Shown: positions 34,472-43,713 of the stretch, in pieces
Numbering within the stretch: position 1 is the first letter of the stretch
Layout: every line of letters starts with the position of its first letter
From: CAYREE01 sp964423225
GTDB lineage: Archaea > Altiarchaeota > Altiarchaeia > IMC4 > SCGC-AAA252-I15
Reading direction: 5' to 3'
DNA length: 64,000 nt
Assembly: GCA_964423225.1 (NCBI GenBank)
Contig: CAYREE010000002.1
Coordinates: 12,067-76,066, forward strand
Notes under the pieces: model-generated
Seen by the model: the letters and a program-made list of their open reading frames with translations, nothing else
Databases searched by the model: none
Told to the model about the DNA's origin: nothing
Program-made: the position numbers and the translations under genes

Positions 34472-36184
34472 TTATCTAGTCTTCACAGCAGCCCCTCTAG
34501 TGAAGTCTAGGACTTCTTTCGGGGATAATACGAGGGTTCCATTGCGTATGAAGTTATCGTCTTTGTCGACTATGATGCATTCATCACCTGGCCTAAGCTC
34601 AGGATCGACACTATCAACATATTTGCACATAGCGCTCTTACCTTCTCTTACAAATCCGACAGCCTCTTCCTCGTCAGATAAGACAACTCTAAGCCGGGGC
34701 GCTTTGAAGGTCTCCCACATTCTTCTTGCAAGTATTTCATGGGGTATGATAAAGTGGTCGCTTGCACGTATGGATGCGATCATATCCTTGCCTTCATAAA
34801 TCCATCGCATCCTCCGTGTCTTCCTGCTCTTTTTAATCCTGACATTGTCTGGAATAAGTTCTCCAGCACCTTTACCAAATTGATAATCCATCAATGATTT
34901 AACCTTCAATATGTCCCGTACTTGTGTCCTGTCAAAGTCATCATCAACAAGTGGACCGAACGGATAAATATCCACTACTTCATATGGTACTTTTCCAAAT
35001 GGTGTGATATCCAGCTCATTAATACCTTCCACTCTCTCAAGCCTTTTCTTTGCATTGACTACTTCACTCCTTCTATCTGACTCGGCTCCAGTATAATAGA
35101 ATGCACTGTTTTTAGTGATTGGATCAAGTTCCGCCATCCATCCAGTATGGTTCATAAGATTATCAAGCGCCTTCATCAATTCTGGATGACTTCTAAGCCG
35201 GGTCAATACAAGCTCCCATAGACTTCCCTCACAAATCGCTTGTTTCACCCTTCTTATCTCAGCAAGACTCACATATAGATTATGTCTTGCAAGAGCGTTC
35301 ACCCGATCTTTTCCATACAAGTCCTTTAAGCCTATCCCATATTCACTGCATACCGGACAGTTACAGGGTATATGCTCCATCTCCATGATCTTTTTTGTCC
35401 CATATTCTGTGAGATACCTGTCATCCTGGGCGAATAATGCATAGGCTGCACTGTCGAACAAGTCACAGCCAAGAAGCGTGGCAAGTCCGAACACCATGGG
35501 GTGGCCTAGGCCGAATGCGTGGACGACCCTGTCTGTTGGGATGTTCTTTTTTACTGTTGCTATCACGTCGACTAGTTCAGCGAACCTGTATTTTTCCATG
35601 AGTGGTACAATCCCTCCAACTGCAACGAGTGGGAACATGGATCCTATCTCACATGCAGCTTTCGCCCTCAAATCAAGGTATTTGCCACCTTGTATCCCTG
35701 CATTCACTAAGAATCCAGCATCTTTCGCTTCTTTTGCCCGCTGGATAGTCGTGTCAAGTTGTTTGGAAGCCCTTGGCTTATATGCGTCAGGTAGTGTGGG
35801 AATGTCTAGGAAGCTTCCTATATCTGAACCGATATCCTCTTCGAACTTAATAATCTCCTGGTTTGTTGCCTCGACAGCCCCGTAGACCATGAGTTGATAG
35901 CTTCCTGAATCGGTTGCTATGATACCCTCATAATCAAGGAGTTTATGGATGCCTTTAGCCAAGACATTTTCCTTTAGTTCTTCATTCTTTAGAAGCATAT
36001 AAGCGTTAGTCATAAGAGCGTTTATCCCGAATTCATCTACAAGCTCTTTAATACTGATTGTTGGCTTGGAAATATTGAATACTGGCATGAGGGCTGGAGT
36101 CTCGATCCTCTTCCCATTAATATCTAAGATCCCAATCCTTGCCGCCGCATCCTTGCGCTTTATCTCAAATGTGATATCAGCCAT
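34472..36184 (-). CDS. tgtA: Archaeosine tRNA-guanine transglycosylase
   Basis: Exchanges guanine-15 of tRNA for preQ0, the first step to archaeosine. At 570 residues it is the long archaeal form. Seen: the catalytic Asp loop IIATDSGSYQLM, the nucleophile region CDLFDSAAYALFAQ, the zinc site CNCPVC with the following RHNL His, and a C-terminal PUA domain (about residues 490-570, VLSDEEEAVGFVREGKSAMC). The C-terminal part is the domain that reaches the D-arm. It is the probable first gene of a unit with the 1817-aa protein, and divergent from the CBS/serS genes. Confidence 0.96.
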   Translation of the reverse strand: MADITFEIKRKDAAARIGILDINGKRIETPALMPVFNISKPTISIKELVDEFGINALMTNAYMLLKNEELKENVLAKGIHKLLDYEGIIATDSGSYQLMVYGAVEATNQEIIKFEEDIGSDIGSFLDIPTLPDAYKPRASKQLDTTIQRAKEAKDAGFLVNAGIQGGKYLDLRAKAACEIGSMFPLVAVGGIVPLMEKYRFAELVDVIATVKKNIPTDRVVHAFGLGHPMVFGLATLLGCDLFDSAAYALFAQDDRYLTEYGTKKIMEMEHIPCNCPVCSEYGIGLKDLYGKDRVNALARHNLYVSLAEIRRVKQAICEGSLWELVLTRLRSHPELMKALDNLMNHTGWMAELDPITKNSAFYYTGAESDRRSEVVNAKKRLERVEGINELDITPFGKVPYEVVDIYPFGPLVDDDFDRTQVRDILKVKSLMDYQFGKGAGELIPDNVRIKKSRKTRRMRWIYEGKDMIASIRASDHFIIPHEILARRMWETFKAPRLRVVLSDEEEAVGFVREGKSAMCKYVDSVDPELRPGDECIIVDKDDNFIRNGTLVLSPKEVLDFTRGAAVKTR

Positions 36185-36397
36185 GGGAATACTTATATCA
36201 CAAGCCCTGAATATAAGTTAAAAACAGGAATCTATGCTGTATTATTTTCGGGGATAATCACGGTCATATAGGCGCATGAATTACCTTAATTCATTCATGT
36301 TTTTTTATTATACTTACACATGCCTCTCTGATTTTTATACTCTCTCGAGATTGTATATAAGCTTTAATGAGTAAGTTATTAATCGAGGTGTAGTAGA
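36185..36397. promoter_or_regulatory. 213 bp divergent promoter region with 8 bp inverted repeat
   Basis: Between tgtA (minus) and the CBS-serS group (plus). No gene is seen. It holds an inverted repeat, ATGAATTA-CCT-TAATTCAT (36276-36294), a TATA-like TGTATATAAG (about 36352-36361) some 40 bp before the plus start, and a Shine-Dalgarno GAGGTG (36385-36390) that supports the GTG start at 36398. The repeat lies about 95 bp from either start and may be an operator. Confidence 0.5.
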
Positions 36398-36943
36398 GTG
36401 GATAATATCAAGGAATTGAGTGTTGGAGATGTGATGACACGGGGAGTTATCTGTGTTGACGAGGATGATACAGTAAAGATAGCTGCGGAAGTGATGGGCA
36501 AAAACGATATCTCGGCTGTCATAGTGGTTCGAAAGGGTGAGGGTATCGGTATTGTCACTGAAAAAGACATCATCTCAAAGATTGTTGCAGAAAACAAGAA
36601 TCCCATGACTGTGAAGATCTCTGAAGTAATGACAACTCCGTTAATAACAATAGAGCCTGGAGCAGATATTGATGATGCTGCTAGGATAATGAGGGATAAG
36701 GAGATTAGACGACTTCTAGTTAAGGAAAAGGGGAAAGTCATTGGAGTTATCTCCGAGTTCGATATAGTTAAAGTCGAGCCTGCACTACATCTTCTCATAC
36801 AAGAGCATGCTAAATGGGATATTTCTACCGCGATGGCTGCTGGCGAGGGAATGATCGCTGGAATATGCGAGTCGTGTGAGAATTATACTGATAGTCTCAC
36901 AAGTTTTGATGGTAGACTAATATGTGAGGAATGTACTGGTTGA
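36398..36943 (+). CDS. CBS-pair protein with C-terminal zinc ribbon
   Basis: A 181-residue protein: two CBS domains (about residues 8-125, e.g. DVMTRGVICVDEDDTVKIAA and VMTTPLITIEPGADIDDAAR), then a zinc-ribbon-like end with CESCENY and CEECTG (two CxxC pairs). CBS pairs bind adenine nucleotides or SAM; the ribbon may contact nucleic acid or protein. The GTG start is supported by GAGGTG 8 bp upstream. The next gene begins at its stop (TGATG), giving a CBS-CBS-serS operon. Confidence 0.85.
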   Translation: MDNIKELSVGDVMTRGVICVDEDDTVKIAAEVMGKNDISAVIVVRKGEGIGIVTEKDIISKIVAENKNPMTVKISEVMTTPLITIEPGADIDDAARIMRDKEIRRLLVKEKGKVIGVISEFDIVKVEPALHLLIQEHAKWDISTAMAAGEGMIAGICESCENYTDSLTSFDGRLICEECTG

Positions 36944-37707
36944 TGATGCAAGTCAAAGATGTGATGTCAACGAGTGTGGAATGTGTTAAACCAACCGATC
37001 AAGTAACACATGCCAGGTCTCTTATTAGAGATAAGAGATTGAGGATTCTTCCCGTATGTGATGGTCGGAGACTAGTAGGTTTGCTGTCGCGTGGCGACGT
37101 TCTCAAAGTTACTTCTACAAAGGCCAATATCACGATAGAGGGTATTATGCATACGAATATAGTCTCAGTAATGCCTGGCGATTCACTTTTGCAGGCAGCT
37201 CAAAAGATAGCGGATTCAAATGTATTATATCTTCCCGTTGTAGATGGTGATAGTCTAAAAGGGGTATTATCTTCGAGAAAGGTGTTGAATCATATAGTGG
37301 AAAACACTAAGAAGACGGATATAAAAGTAAGTGATGTTATGACTTCTGATGTTGTCACATGTAGTCCAGACGATGATTTATCATGGATATGGGATAAGAT
37401 GATAAAATCCGGTCTTGGCGGACTGCCTGTTGTAGAAAAAGGTGTTGTCAAAGGCATGGTCACTAAAATGGATTTGTTGAATCGTGGTTCAGCCCGGCTT
37501 GTAAAAGAATCCGGGAAAGGAAAGAAGATTCACGTGAAGAAAGTCATGAAGAGTCCACCACATGTCCTAGGTATTGGAAAAACAGTGGCTGAAGCAGCAT
37601 CAATGATGATTGAAAATAAGATTACCCGGCTGCCTATAGTCGATGGTAAGAACAAGCTTGTTGGAATAATTGATGTTGAAGATGTATTCAATGCATACCT
37701 GTCTTAA
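36943..37707 (+). CDS. Four-CBS-domain protein
   Basis: About 254 residues made entirely of four CBS domains (two Bateman modules), each starting with a V-x-DVM or IMHTN-type motif (VKDVMSTSVEC, IEGIMHTNIVSV, VSDVMTSDVVTC, VKKVMKSPPHVL). It has no attached enzyme domain, so it is probably a stand-alone nucleotide-sensing regulator. Start ATG 36943 overlaps the previous stop by one base; ATG 36946 is equally possible. It lies between the zinc-ribbon CBS protein and serS. What it controls is unknown. Confidence 0.85.
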   Translation: MMQVKDVMSTSVECVKPTDQVTHARSLIRDKRLRILPVCDGRRLVGLLSRGDVLKVTSTKANITIEGIMHTNIVSVMPGDSLLQAAQKIADSNVLYLPVVDGDSLKGVLSSRKVLNHIVENTKKTDIKVSDVMTSDVVTCSPDDDLSWIWDKMIKSGLGGLPVVEKGVVKGMVTKMDLLNRGSARLVKESGKGKKIHVKKVMKSPPHVLGIGKTVAEAASMMIENKITRLPIVDGKNKLVGIIDVEDVFNAYLS

Positions 37708-37746
37708 AATCCTATTATTATAATTGTTGTCCTAATAGTATCCAAG

Positions 37747-39021
37747 ATGCTAGATATTAAACGTGTACGACAAGATCCTCAAGTAGTCCTGGAGAATATC
37801 AAGCGTAGAGGCAATACGGATTATATAGAAAGATTCAATGAGCTTATCAGTATTGATGAGAAGTGGCGTATACTAAAAAAGAAGATAGATGATCTAAGAC
37901 ATGAGAGGAATAAGAGTTCTCAACAAGTTGATGCTGCAAGAAAATCAGGACAGGATATCAGCCTTATTGTGAAAGGTGCTAAGGATATTTCAGGTGAGAT
38001 CAAGGAGACTGAGATAGAATGCGAAAAACTCAATGTTCATATGAAAGATCTTTTAATGCGTCTTCCAAACATATTGCATGAGACAGTTCCTGTAGGACAT
38101 TCTGAGGAGGATAATGTCGAAGTAAGGGTTTGGGGCAAGGCTGTTAAACCTGGTTTTGAATTGAAACACCATGGCGATATCGCGGTTGATCTTGGTGTGG
38201 CTGATTTTGAACGGGCTGTAAAAATATCTGGTAGCGGTTTTTACATACTTAAAGGAGATTTGGCTTTAATGGATTTTGCATTATTGAATCTGGGTATCAG
38301 TATGCTTGTTGATAAGGATTACACTCTCATTGAACCTCCATTTATGATGCGTAGAAAACCCTATGAGGGTGTCACCGACCTTGATGATTTTGAAAACGTC
38401 ATGTATAAGATAGATGGTGAAGATGGGTATCTTATCGCTACAAGCGAGCATCCGATAGCTGCAATGCATATGGGGGAGCTATTGGAAGATAAGGATCTAC
38501 CATTGAAGTACTGTGGAGTTTCAACAAATTTTAGGAAGGAGATAGGGAAACACAGTGTGGATGAACGGGGTTTGTTCAGAGTGCATCAATTCAATAAGAT
38601 AGAGCAATTTATCTTTTCAAAACCTGACGATGGCTGGGATTTCCATGAAGAGCTTCTATCTAATGCGGAATCATTGTTAAAAAAATTGGAGATACCCTAT
38701 CGTATAGTCAATGTTTGTACTGGTGATATCGGAACGGTTGCAGCAAAGAAATATGATATCGAGGGATGGAGCCCTAGGGAGGGCAAGTATATCGAGCTTA
38801 TCAGCTGTTCAAACTGCACTTCATATCAGGCGGCAAGACTTGGCATCAGATATCGCAGAGGACAGGAGAAAGATTTTCCACACACATTAAATAGTACGAT
38901 GGTGGCAACTTCAAGGGCGCTTAGACTAATACTGGAAAACTATCAGACTAAGGATGGACGGGTAAGGGTGCCAGAAGTATTAAAGCAATATATGAAGGGC
39001 AAGGAATATATTGGAGAGTAA
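37747..39021 (+). CDS. serS: Seryl-tRNA synthetase
   Basis: Class II synthetase that charges tRNA-Ser. The 424-residue protein is of the common bacterial/eukaryal-like type, not the rare methanogen type. Seen: the N-terminal tRNA-binding coiled coil (about residues 25-105), motif 2 CGVSTNFRKEIG with FRVHQFNKIEQ, the serine-site region EGWSPREGKYIELISCSNCT and motif 3 LNSTMVATSRALRLILENYQ. Normal length. It is the third gene of the CBS group and convergent with the surface propeller protein, 2 bp apart. Confidence 0.97.
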   Translation: MLDIKRVRQDPQVVLENIKRRGNTDYIERFNELISIDEKWRILKKKIDDLRHERNKSSQQVDAARKSGQDISLIVKGAKDISGEIKETEIECEKLNVHMKDLLMRLPNILHETVPVGHSEEDNVEVRVWGKAVKPGFELKHHGDIAVDLGVADFERAVKISGSGFYILKGDLALMDFALLNLGISMLVDKDYTLIEPPFMMRRKPYEGVTDLDDFENVMYKIDGEDGYLIATSEHPIAAMHMGELLEDKDLPLKYCGVSTNFRKEIGKHSVDERGLFRVHQFNKIEQFIFSKPDDGWDFHEELLSNAESLLKKLEIPYRIVNVCTGDIGTVAAKKYDIEGWSPREGKYIELISCSNCTSYQAARLGIRYRRGQEKDFPHTLNSTMVATSRALRLILENYQTKDGRVRVPEVLKQYMKGKEYIGE

Positions 39022-39023
39022 GA

Positions 39024-40190
39024 TTAGAGAAATCCTACTACACTCTTGATCTTATACCTGCTATAGTTTCTCCTAGCCTGTGAATAATACATCCTGTATC
39101 TGCCATCCTTCATCCTTACAATGTCTGGATCGCTTGCGATATCTGAATCTCGTTCAGGTACTATTCTTATCCCTTGATCCAGTTTGAAGGACTTTCCATC
39201 TCGTGAGCTTGCGCTTAGGATGACTGATGCAGTATCATTATCCATGTTCTTTGAAGTGAAATACAGTTTATATACTCGTTCTGGGAGTATGAAGGATTTA
39301 GGATCTGATAGAATAGTATTACCAAAGACTATCCTTGATTCCCTATGCCAATTAGATCCATCATCGAAAGAAAGTGCAGTCCTCAACCATCTTCCAGTAC
39401 TATAATACATCCTTAGTGTGTTGTTCGGAAGCCTTATTACCTCCGGGTCTGCGACATAAAGCTTGTATGGATCATCTGAATCCTCATAATCCTGGAATCT
39501 AACGTCTGGTTCTTTCACCCAGTTGAATAAATCATCTGAGATAGCACTGTAAAACCTTTGTTCAGCCGGCAGACGCTTCCACATACTCTCAATCCATTCC
39601 ATACCCCCCTGATCAACGCCTTCATAAATCATCCTATAACTCCCGTTTAACAGACGATAAACACAGGGATTGGCAATCGCTCTTTGCCCTTGCACACCAC
39701 CACTTAATACTGTCCCATTATCAGCATATGATAATCCCCTATCTGATAATGCAATACGAATCTCATTTTCCCTAGAATAGAACATAATATATCTTCCATC
39801 GACAAGTAGAGTGTCGGATTCCTTCCCATCTTCAAGTCTTGTATCAGTCTCTCGAGTAAAATATAACAAAGCATCGATTGGCAGTATCAATGTCGTTGTT
39901 GTACCTGTTGTCGTTGTTGTTGTACTGGTAGTTGTTGTTGTGGTTGACGTTGTTGTTTTCTTAATAGTGGTTGTAGTCGTCTTTAACGTTGTCTCAGTAG
40001 TCCTAATAATCTCAATCTCGTCTATATCAATTTCTGTGTATTCATAGATAGTCTCCTTGATAAAAGTCAGGGTATCCGACCCGAAATTCACAAGGAAGAA
40101 TATTAATATTATAATGGGGATGATGATCTGAGGATGCTCCCTGACCTTGTTCACCCGCCCCGTAATACTTTTCAGATTGAAACCTACCAT
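39024..40190 (-). CDS. Surface protein: membrane anchor, Thr stalk, five-bladed GH43-like propeller
   Basis: A 388-residue protein. A transmembrane segment (IIIPIIILIFFLVNFG, about 22-38) is followed by a stalk of nearly pure Thr (about 62-100) and a propeller with repeating bladed units (DGRYIMFYSRENEIRIALS, LLNGSYRMIYEG, LPNNTLRMYYSTGR, MKDGRYRMYYSQAR). This is the pattern of the GH43/GH32-type five-bladed fold, in which blades often bind or cleave glycans. The catalytic acids cannot be assigned with confidence, so it may only bind sugar. The stalk's GTT/GTC repeats make a microsatellite-like DNA tract. Confidence 0.7.
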   Translation of the reverse strand: MVGFNLKSITGRVNKVREHPQIIIPIIILIFFLVNFGSDTLTFIKETIYEYTEIDIDEIEIIRTTETTLKTTTTTIKKTTTSTTTTTTSTTTTTTGTTTTLILPIDALLYFTRETDTRLEDGKESDTLLVDGRYIMFYSRENEIRIALSDRGLSYADNGTVLSGGVQGQRAIANPCVYRLLNGSYRMIYEGVDQGGMEWIESMWKRLPAEQRFYSAISDDLFNWVKEPDVRFQDYEDSDDPYKLYVADPEVIRLPNNTLRMYYSTGRWLRTALSFDDGSNWHRESRIVFGNTILSDPKSFILPERVYKLYFTSKNMDNDTASVILSASSRDGKSFKLDQGIRIVPERDSDIASDPDIVRMKDGRYRMYYSQARRNYSRYKIKSVVGFL

Positions 40191-40227
40191 CTTAGATGGC
40201 TACCTTGATTAAGATATAGAAAGACTA

Positions 40228-41412
40228 TTAAAACTTTATCTCATTATCACACATGGGGATAAGTGTCCTAACCATATCCTCAGCCTCTTTCTTCTCAGTA
40301 CTGAGGATGACTCCCGCAATCTTTTCCAATCTCATCTTGTTAATAATAAAGTGTGTGAATTCTTTCACACTCTTGTCATTGTTATAGATGAGAAGACTTG
40401 ATAGCGAGTCAAGGAAAAGGAATTTCTTTTCAGTATTGACTTTTGAAAGCATTCTGTCAAGATACATGCTAACTTCCTCAAGCGATCCTGGATTCTCAAC
40501 AAAAACTACATTATCAGATTTCTCTGGAGCTTTCCCTGCCATCTGTGAGATACAATCCACGAACATTATCTGGGATGCGTCAGCCCCAGATTCATTAACA
40601 GCTTCGATGATATAGTCATACGGTCGTGATACACTGATATAGACTCCCCCCATCCCCTTTTCCTTTACTAGTTTGGCAAGTAGTGCCGATACTACTCTAG
40701 AATGGTCTTTTGACTTGGCTGAGGCTATGATGATAGCATCGTCGCGCAGATTTGTTAATCCTTCATCCATTTTCTTAGCGATGGATTCATCTGTCGTTGC
40801 TACTTCTTCAACGGCTGGCTGTGCAGCCATTGGCATTCCACCCGGTCCCATCACAATCTGTTTTTCCTTTTCTTTGTCATGTTCTGTTTTTATCGCCTCT
40901 ATCTCTCTGACAAGGTTTTTAACATTGGATGTCAATCTTGTTGTTATGAGTACTGGGGCTCTATTCTTGCGGGATATCTTAAAATACCCTAGTATTGATG
41001 GTATGAATTTTAACAGGTGATAGCCTCCAAGTAAGAAAGATGCTGATATACCTGCAAGGATTGCCTTGTCTATTGGTATTATGTCCGATATTTCGGGCAG
41101 GTATTTGAATATTAGATTGTATATTGGTGTGACTAGATCATTGGATTGTTGGTAGTTATAGACTCCAAAGGCGATAGCGATCATTAGTATTCCTTTGATT
41201 AGCTCTGACCAGCGGACTCTAGTAAAATGTTCGAGAGCGTCTATCTCATCATATTGTATTCCTACAAAAGATTTTGGGAATTTTTTTATACAGACAACTC
41301 TTTCCTTGGTTGTTAGGACTGTGTATAATCCTATCTTGTATTTTGATCCTACCTGTTCATTTTCAGGTATGTAGTCATCAAACCCCTTTACTTTTAATCC
41401 AGACCCCTCCAT
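40228..41412 (-). CDS. Membrane protein with KaiC-like domain lacking a P-loop
   Basis: A 394-residue protein in three parts: an N-terminal beta-rich, PH-like segment (TVLTTKERVVCIKKFPKSFV), two transmembrane segments (about residues 65-85 and 110-140), and a cytoplasmic C-terminal RecA/KaiC-like fold (about 220-394: GVYISVSRPYDYIIEAV, FLFLDSLSSLLIY) with no Walker A. The TTG three codons earlier was rejected in favour of ATG 41412, which lies 2 bp after the stop of the KaiC-like ATPase. The pair is co-expressed. I infer that it is a membrane dock or pseudo-ATPase partner for the KaiC protein. Confidence 0.7.
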   Translation of the reverse strand: MEGSGLKVKGFDDYIPENEQVGSKYKIGLYTVLTTKERVVCIKKFPKSFVGIQYDEIDALEHFTRVRWSELIKGILMIAIAFGVYNYQQSNDLVTPIYNLIFKYLPEISDIIPIDKAILAGISASFLLGGYHLLKFIPSILGYFKISRKNRAPVLITTRLTSNVKNLVREIEAIKTEHDKEKEKQIVMGPGGMPMAAQPAVEEVATTDESIAKKMDEGLTNLRDDAIIIASAKSKDHSRVVSALLAKLVKEKGMGGVYISVSRPYDYIIEAVNESGADASQIMFVDCISQMAGKAPEKSDNVVFVENPGSLEEVSMYLDRMLSKVNTEKKFLFLDSLSSLLIYNNDKSVKEFTHFIINKMRLEKIAGVILSTEKKEAEDMVRTLIPMCDNEIKF

Positions 41413-41414
41413 TT

Positions 41415-42128
41415 TCAATCAATACCTGCTTTAAACATGGGCATCAATACTATGCCCTCATCTATTATCTGCATAACGTGTTTGTTTCTGGAATGGTTCA
41501 TTCCCCTCATCTTGATTACCTGCAATGCCCTTAATAACTCTCCCTTCCTCTCGAATTCAGTTAGCATTATAACTCCGTCCGCAACGAATTCTTCCACTCC
41601 AAAAACACTGTATTTGAATTCGTTAGGTGGTATCTCAGAAATCAATATTGTGGTTACGTCATGATACATCAGCCTAAAAGCTAGTTCGAAGACAAAATTT
41701 CTGATCTTCTCCCCTTCAATCAGGTTTTCGCATAATGCTGTGATAGAATCTATTACAAGCCTCTTAGTATTGTTGGATTTTATTATCTCTTCTATGATGC
41801 TTATTAATCCCTCTACATTATTCAAGCCGATACCTTTCAGTCTTGTATCCTGTACTAGGTCAACTACTTTAACAAGGTTTGAATCGACTAGATTCTGATC
41901 GTAGAATTTGAATTCCTTAATGTTTTTCACAACCTTGTCTTTGGGCTCGGTTAATGCAATATATGTACCAGCCTCTCCCTGAGTAGCTCCATCAAAGATG
42001 AATTGCTGGCATAATACGGTTTTTCCAGTACCGCAACTTCCTGCAAGTAGAACACAGTGTCCACGAGGTATGCCCCCATTCAACACATCATCTAATCCTA
42101 TGATACCCGTCTTTAGCTTTTCTACCAT
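41415..42128 (-). CDS. KaiC-like RecA-superfamily ATPase
   Basis: A 237-residue single-domain KaiC/RadA-like ATPase. Walker A is GSCGTGKT (30-37), the hydrophobic Walker B strand is LVIDSITALCEN, and the start KTGIIGLDDVLNGGIPRGH is characteristic of archaeal KaiC-like proteins, many of which regulate motility or signalling. It is transcribed before, and in the same unit as, the membrane partner at 40228. No circadian role is implied. Confidence 0.88.
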   Translation of the reverse strand: MVEKLKTGIIGLDDVLNGGIPRGHCVLLAGSCGTGKTVLCQQFIFDGATQGEAGTYIALTEPKDKVVKNIKEFKFYDQNLVDSNLVKVVDLVQDTRLKGIGLNNVEGLISIIEEIIKSNNTKRLVIDSITALCENLIEGEKIRNFVFELAFRLMYHDVTTILISEIPPNEFKYSVFGVEEFVADGVIMLTEFERKGELLRALQVIKMRGMNHSRNKHVMQIIDEGIVLMPMFKAGID

Positions 42129-42190
42129 ATGAACACCAGATTTTGTTAATTATTATTCTGGATTAATAAAAACCGACGAATTTAAGGATA

Positions 42191-42931
42191 TTATAATAGT
42201 TTGCCTAGTTTATGGACTGATATTTTATCTACATATCCAATATGCTCGCCACCCATAGTCAGATTGACTATATGGACTTTTGATGTTTTGGCGACTTTTT
42301 CAATTAATTCCTTGCCTATCCTTAGTTTCCTGGGTTTTTTTATCTTGTCATAATGTCCTGAATATACTCCAACGACATTTCCAAAATCCATGCCTGCAAG
42401 GGCTATCATCCTAGGTTTGTAATGCTCTACAAGATGCACTGCTCGATCACCATCTGTAAAACCCCCAAAGTTATGGACTTTATCTGTTGGATCCGACTGT
42501 GTTGTAGCATAGATGGTTTTCTTGAATTGTGGCACATATTTTATAAGTGATTCCAGATTATCACCATGTCCATGAACTACGGTGACACAATTATATTCGT
42601 TGGCTTTTAAGATGAATCTGATATCTCCATCAAGGTCTGTTATATTAATATGTGGTATTATCCTGTACTCCATCAATGCTTTTACAGCACCGTCCACGGC
42701 CACATTCACAACTTTCTTATGAATCCCCTCGTCATGTATTTTATGGAGGTTTTCTTCAAGGCTTGGGCCACAACCATAGATCACAACATTCTTACCCTTT
42801 ATCATCTTACTGAGTTTGGATAATCTCTCTGCTTTAACCATGTTGTTCAAGATCTGTGTGGCTCTCGTATCACCAGACATATTTAGATCTAATGATCTAA
42901 CTATGTTCAGATATTCTGTTGTCCATGGCAT
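42191..42931 (-). CDS. mptE: 6-Hydroxymethyl-7,8-dihydropterin pyrophosphokinase, MptE-type (DUF115)
   Basis: A 246-residue archaeal enzyme of the DUF115/COG1634 type, which makes the pyrophosphate-activated pterin for tetrahydromethanopterin or folate. Seen: YGCGPSLEENL, ITDLDGDI and VVHGHGDN, which carry the Gly/Asp residues of the nucleotide and metal site, and GGFTDGDRAVHL. It is typical in length. It is divergent from ksgA. The presence of the enzyme suggests a methanopterin-type C1 carrier in this organism, which is inference. Confidence 0.88.
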   Translation of the reverse strand: MPWTTEYLNIVRSLDLNMSGDTRATQILNNMVKAERLSKLSKMIKGKNVVIYGCGPSLEENLHKIHDEGIHKKVVNVAVDGAVKALMEYRIIPHINITDLDGDIRFILKANEYNCVTVVHGHGDNLESLIKYVPQFKKTIYATTQSDPTDKVHNFGGFTDGDRAVHLVEHYKPRMIALAGMDFGNVVGVYSGHYDKIKKPRKLRIGKELIEKVAKTSKVHIVNLTMGGEHIGYVDKISVHKLGKLL

Positions 42932-42970
42932 GGTATAATAGCCTTTATCGCCAAAGATTAAATAATCGAG

Positions 42971-43675
42971 ATGAGTTCGACGGATGAGCGTTTTATGGTG
43001 GATGAAAGCCTTCTAAAACGCATTTGTGATTATGCTTCATTATCTGAAAATGATGTTGTATTAGAGGTTGGGGCAGGGAAGGGCAGTCTTACAAAAAAAC
43101 TTGTTGAAAAGGGATGTAAGGTTATCGCGGTTGAGAAAAACAAGGATCTTTTCAATGAATTGAGCGGGAAATTATCTGATCTATCGAATCTAGAATTAGT
43201 AGATGGGGATATATTGAAGGTCAAGGTTCCGAAATATAATAAAGTCGTCTCGAATATACCCTATAGTATAAGCAGAAAGATTGTAAAAAAAATTTTACTC
43301 GATGGTTTTGATTCTGCGGTACTCGTAGTTCAAAAAGAATTCGCTGAAAAGCTCGATGCTGATGAGGGAAGTATAAATTACCGGATGATAACAGCACTAA
43401 CCAAATCATGTTGTAGTATCGAGGTTTTAGAAAATATTTCACCAGAAGCATTCAGGCCCATACCCAGAGTATGGTCCTCGGTAGTAAGGCTCATACAGCA
43501 TAAGCCTTTAACAAAGGGATACCTAGACTTGTTGACAAATTTGTTTAACCATAAAAACAAGTTTATACGCAATACATTGTCTGGATACAAAGGCAAATTC
43601 AAGGATTATAGGCCAGTGAACATGAGTCCAGTGGAATTATCTGAATTATACTCAGACCTACAGAAAGTTCAATAA
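42971..43675 (+). CDS. ksgA: 16S rRNA dimethyladenosine transferase KsgA/Dim1
   Basis: SAM-dependent methylation of the two 3'-end adenines of 16S rRNA during small-subunit maturation. The 234-residue protein is short for the family (usually about 260-275). Motif I is EVGAGKGSLT (32-41), the catalytic motif is SNIPYSIS (95-98 NIPY), and FRPIPRVWSSVVRL follows. The C-terminal domain appears reduced. It is followed by a T10 tract. Confidence 0.93.
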   Translation: MSSTDERFMVDESLLKRICDYASLSENDVVLEVGAGKGSLTKKLVEKGCKVIAVEKNKDLFNELSGKLSDLSNLELVDGDILKVKVPKYNKVVSNIPYSISRKIVKKILLDGFDSAVLVVQKEFAEKLDADEGSINYRMITALTKSCCSIEVLENISPEAFRPIPRVWSSVVRLIQHKPLTKGYLDLLTNLFNHKNKFIRNTLSGYKGKFKDYRPVNMSPVELSELYSDLQKVQ

Positions 43676-43680
43676 AGCTA

Positions 43681-43690
43681 TTTTTTTTTT
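43681..43690 (+). terminator. Oligo-T terminator downstream of ksgA
   Basis: Ten consecutive T bases start 6 bp after the ksgA stop and precede the next gene by 23 bp. Archaeal RNA polymerase terminates at such T-tracts without needing a hairpin. Confidence 0.6.
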
Positions 43691-43713
43691 ATCGAAATGC
43701 AAGGTATTATATT

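Noticed and set aside
39880..39990. Microsatellite-like GTT/GTC/GTA tract
   Set aside because: It encodes the Thr-rich stalk of the 39024-40190 surface protein and is not a CRISPR array or mobile repeat. A similar tract at 63370-63400 and 63615-63640 encodes Thr linkers.
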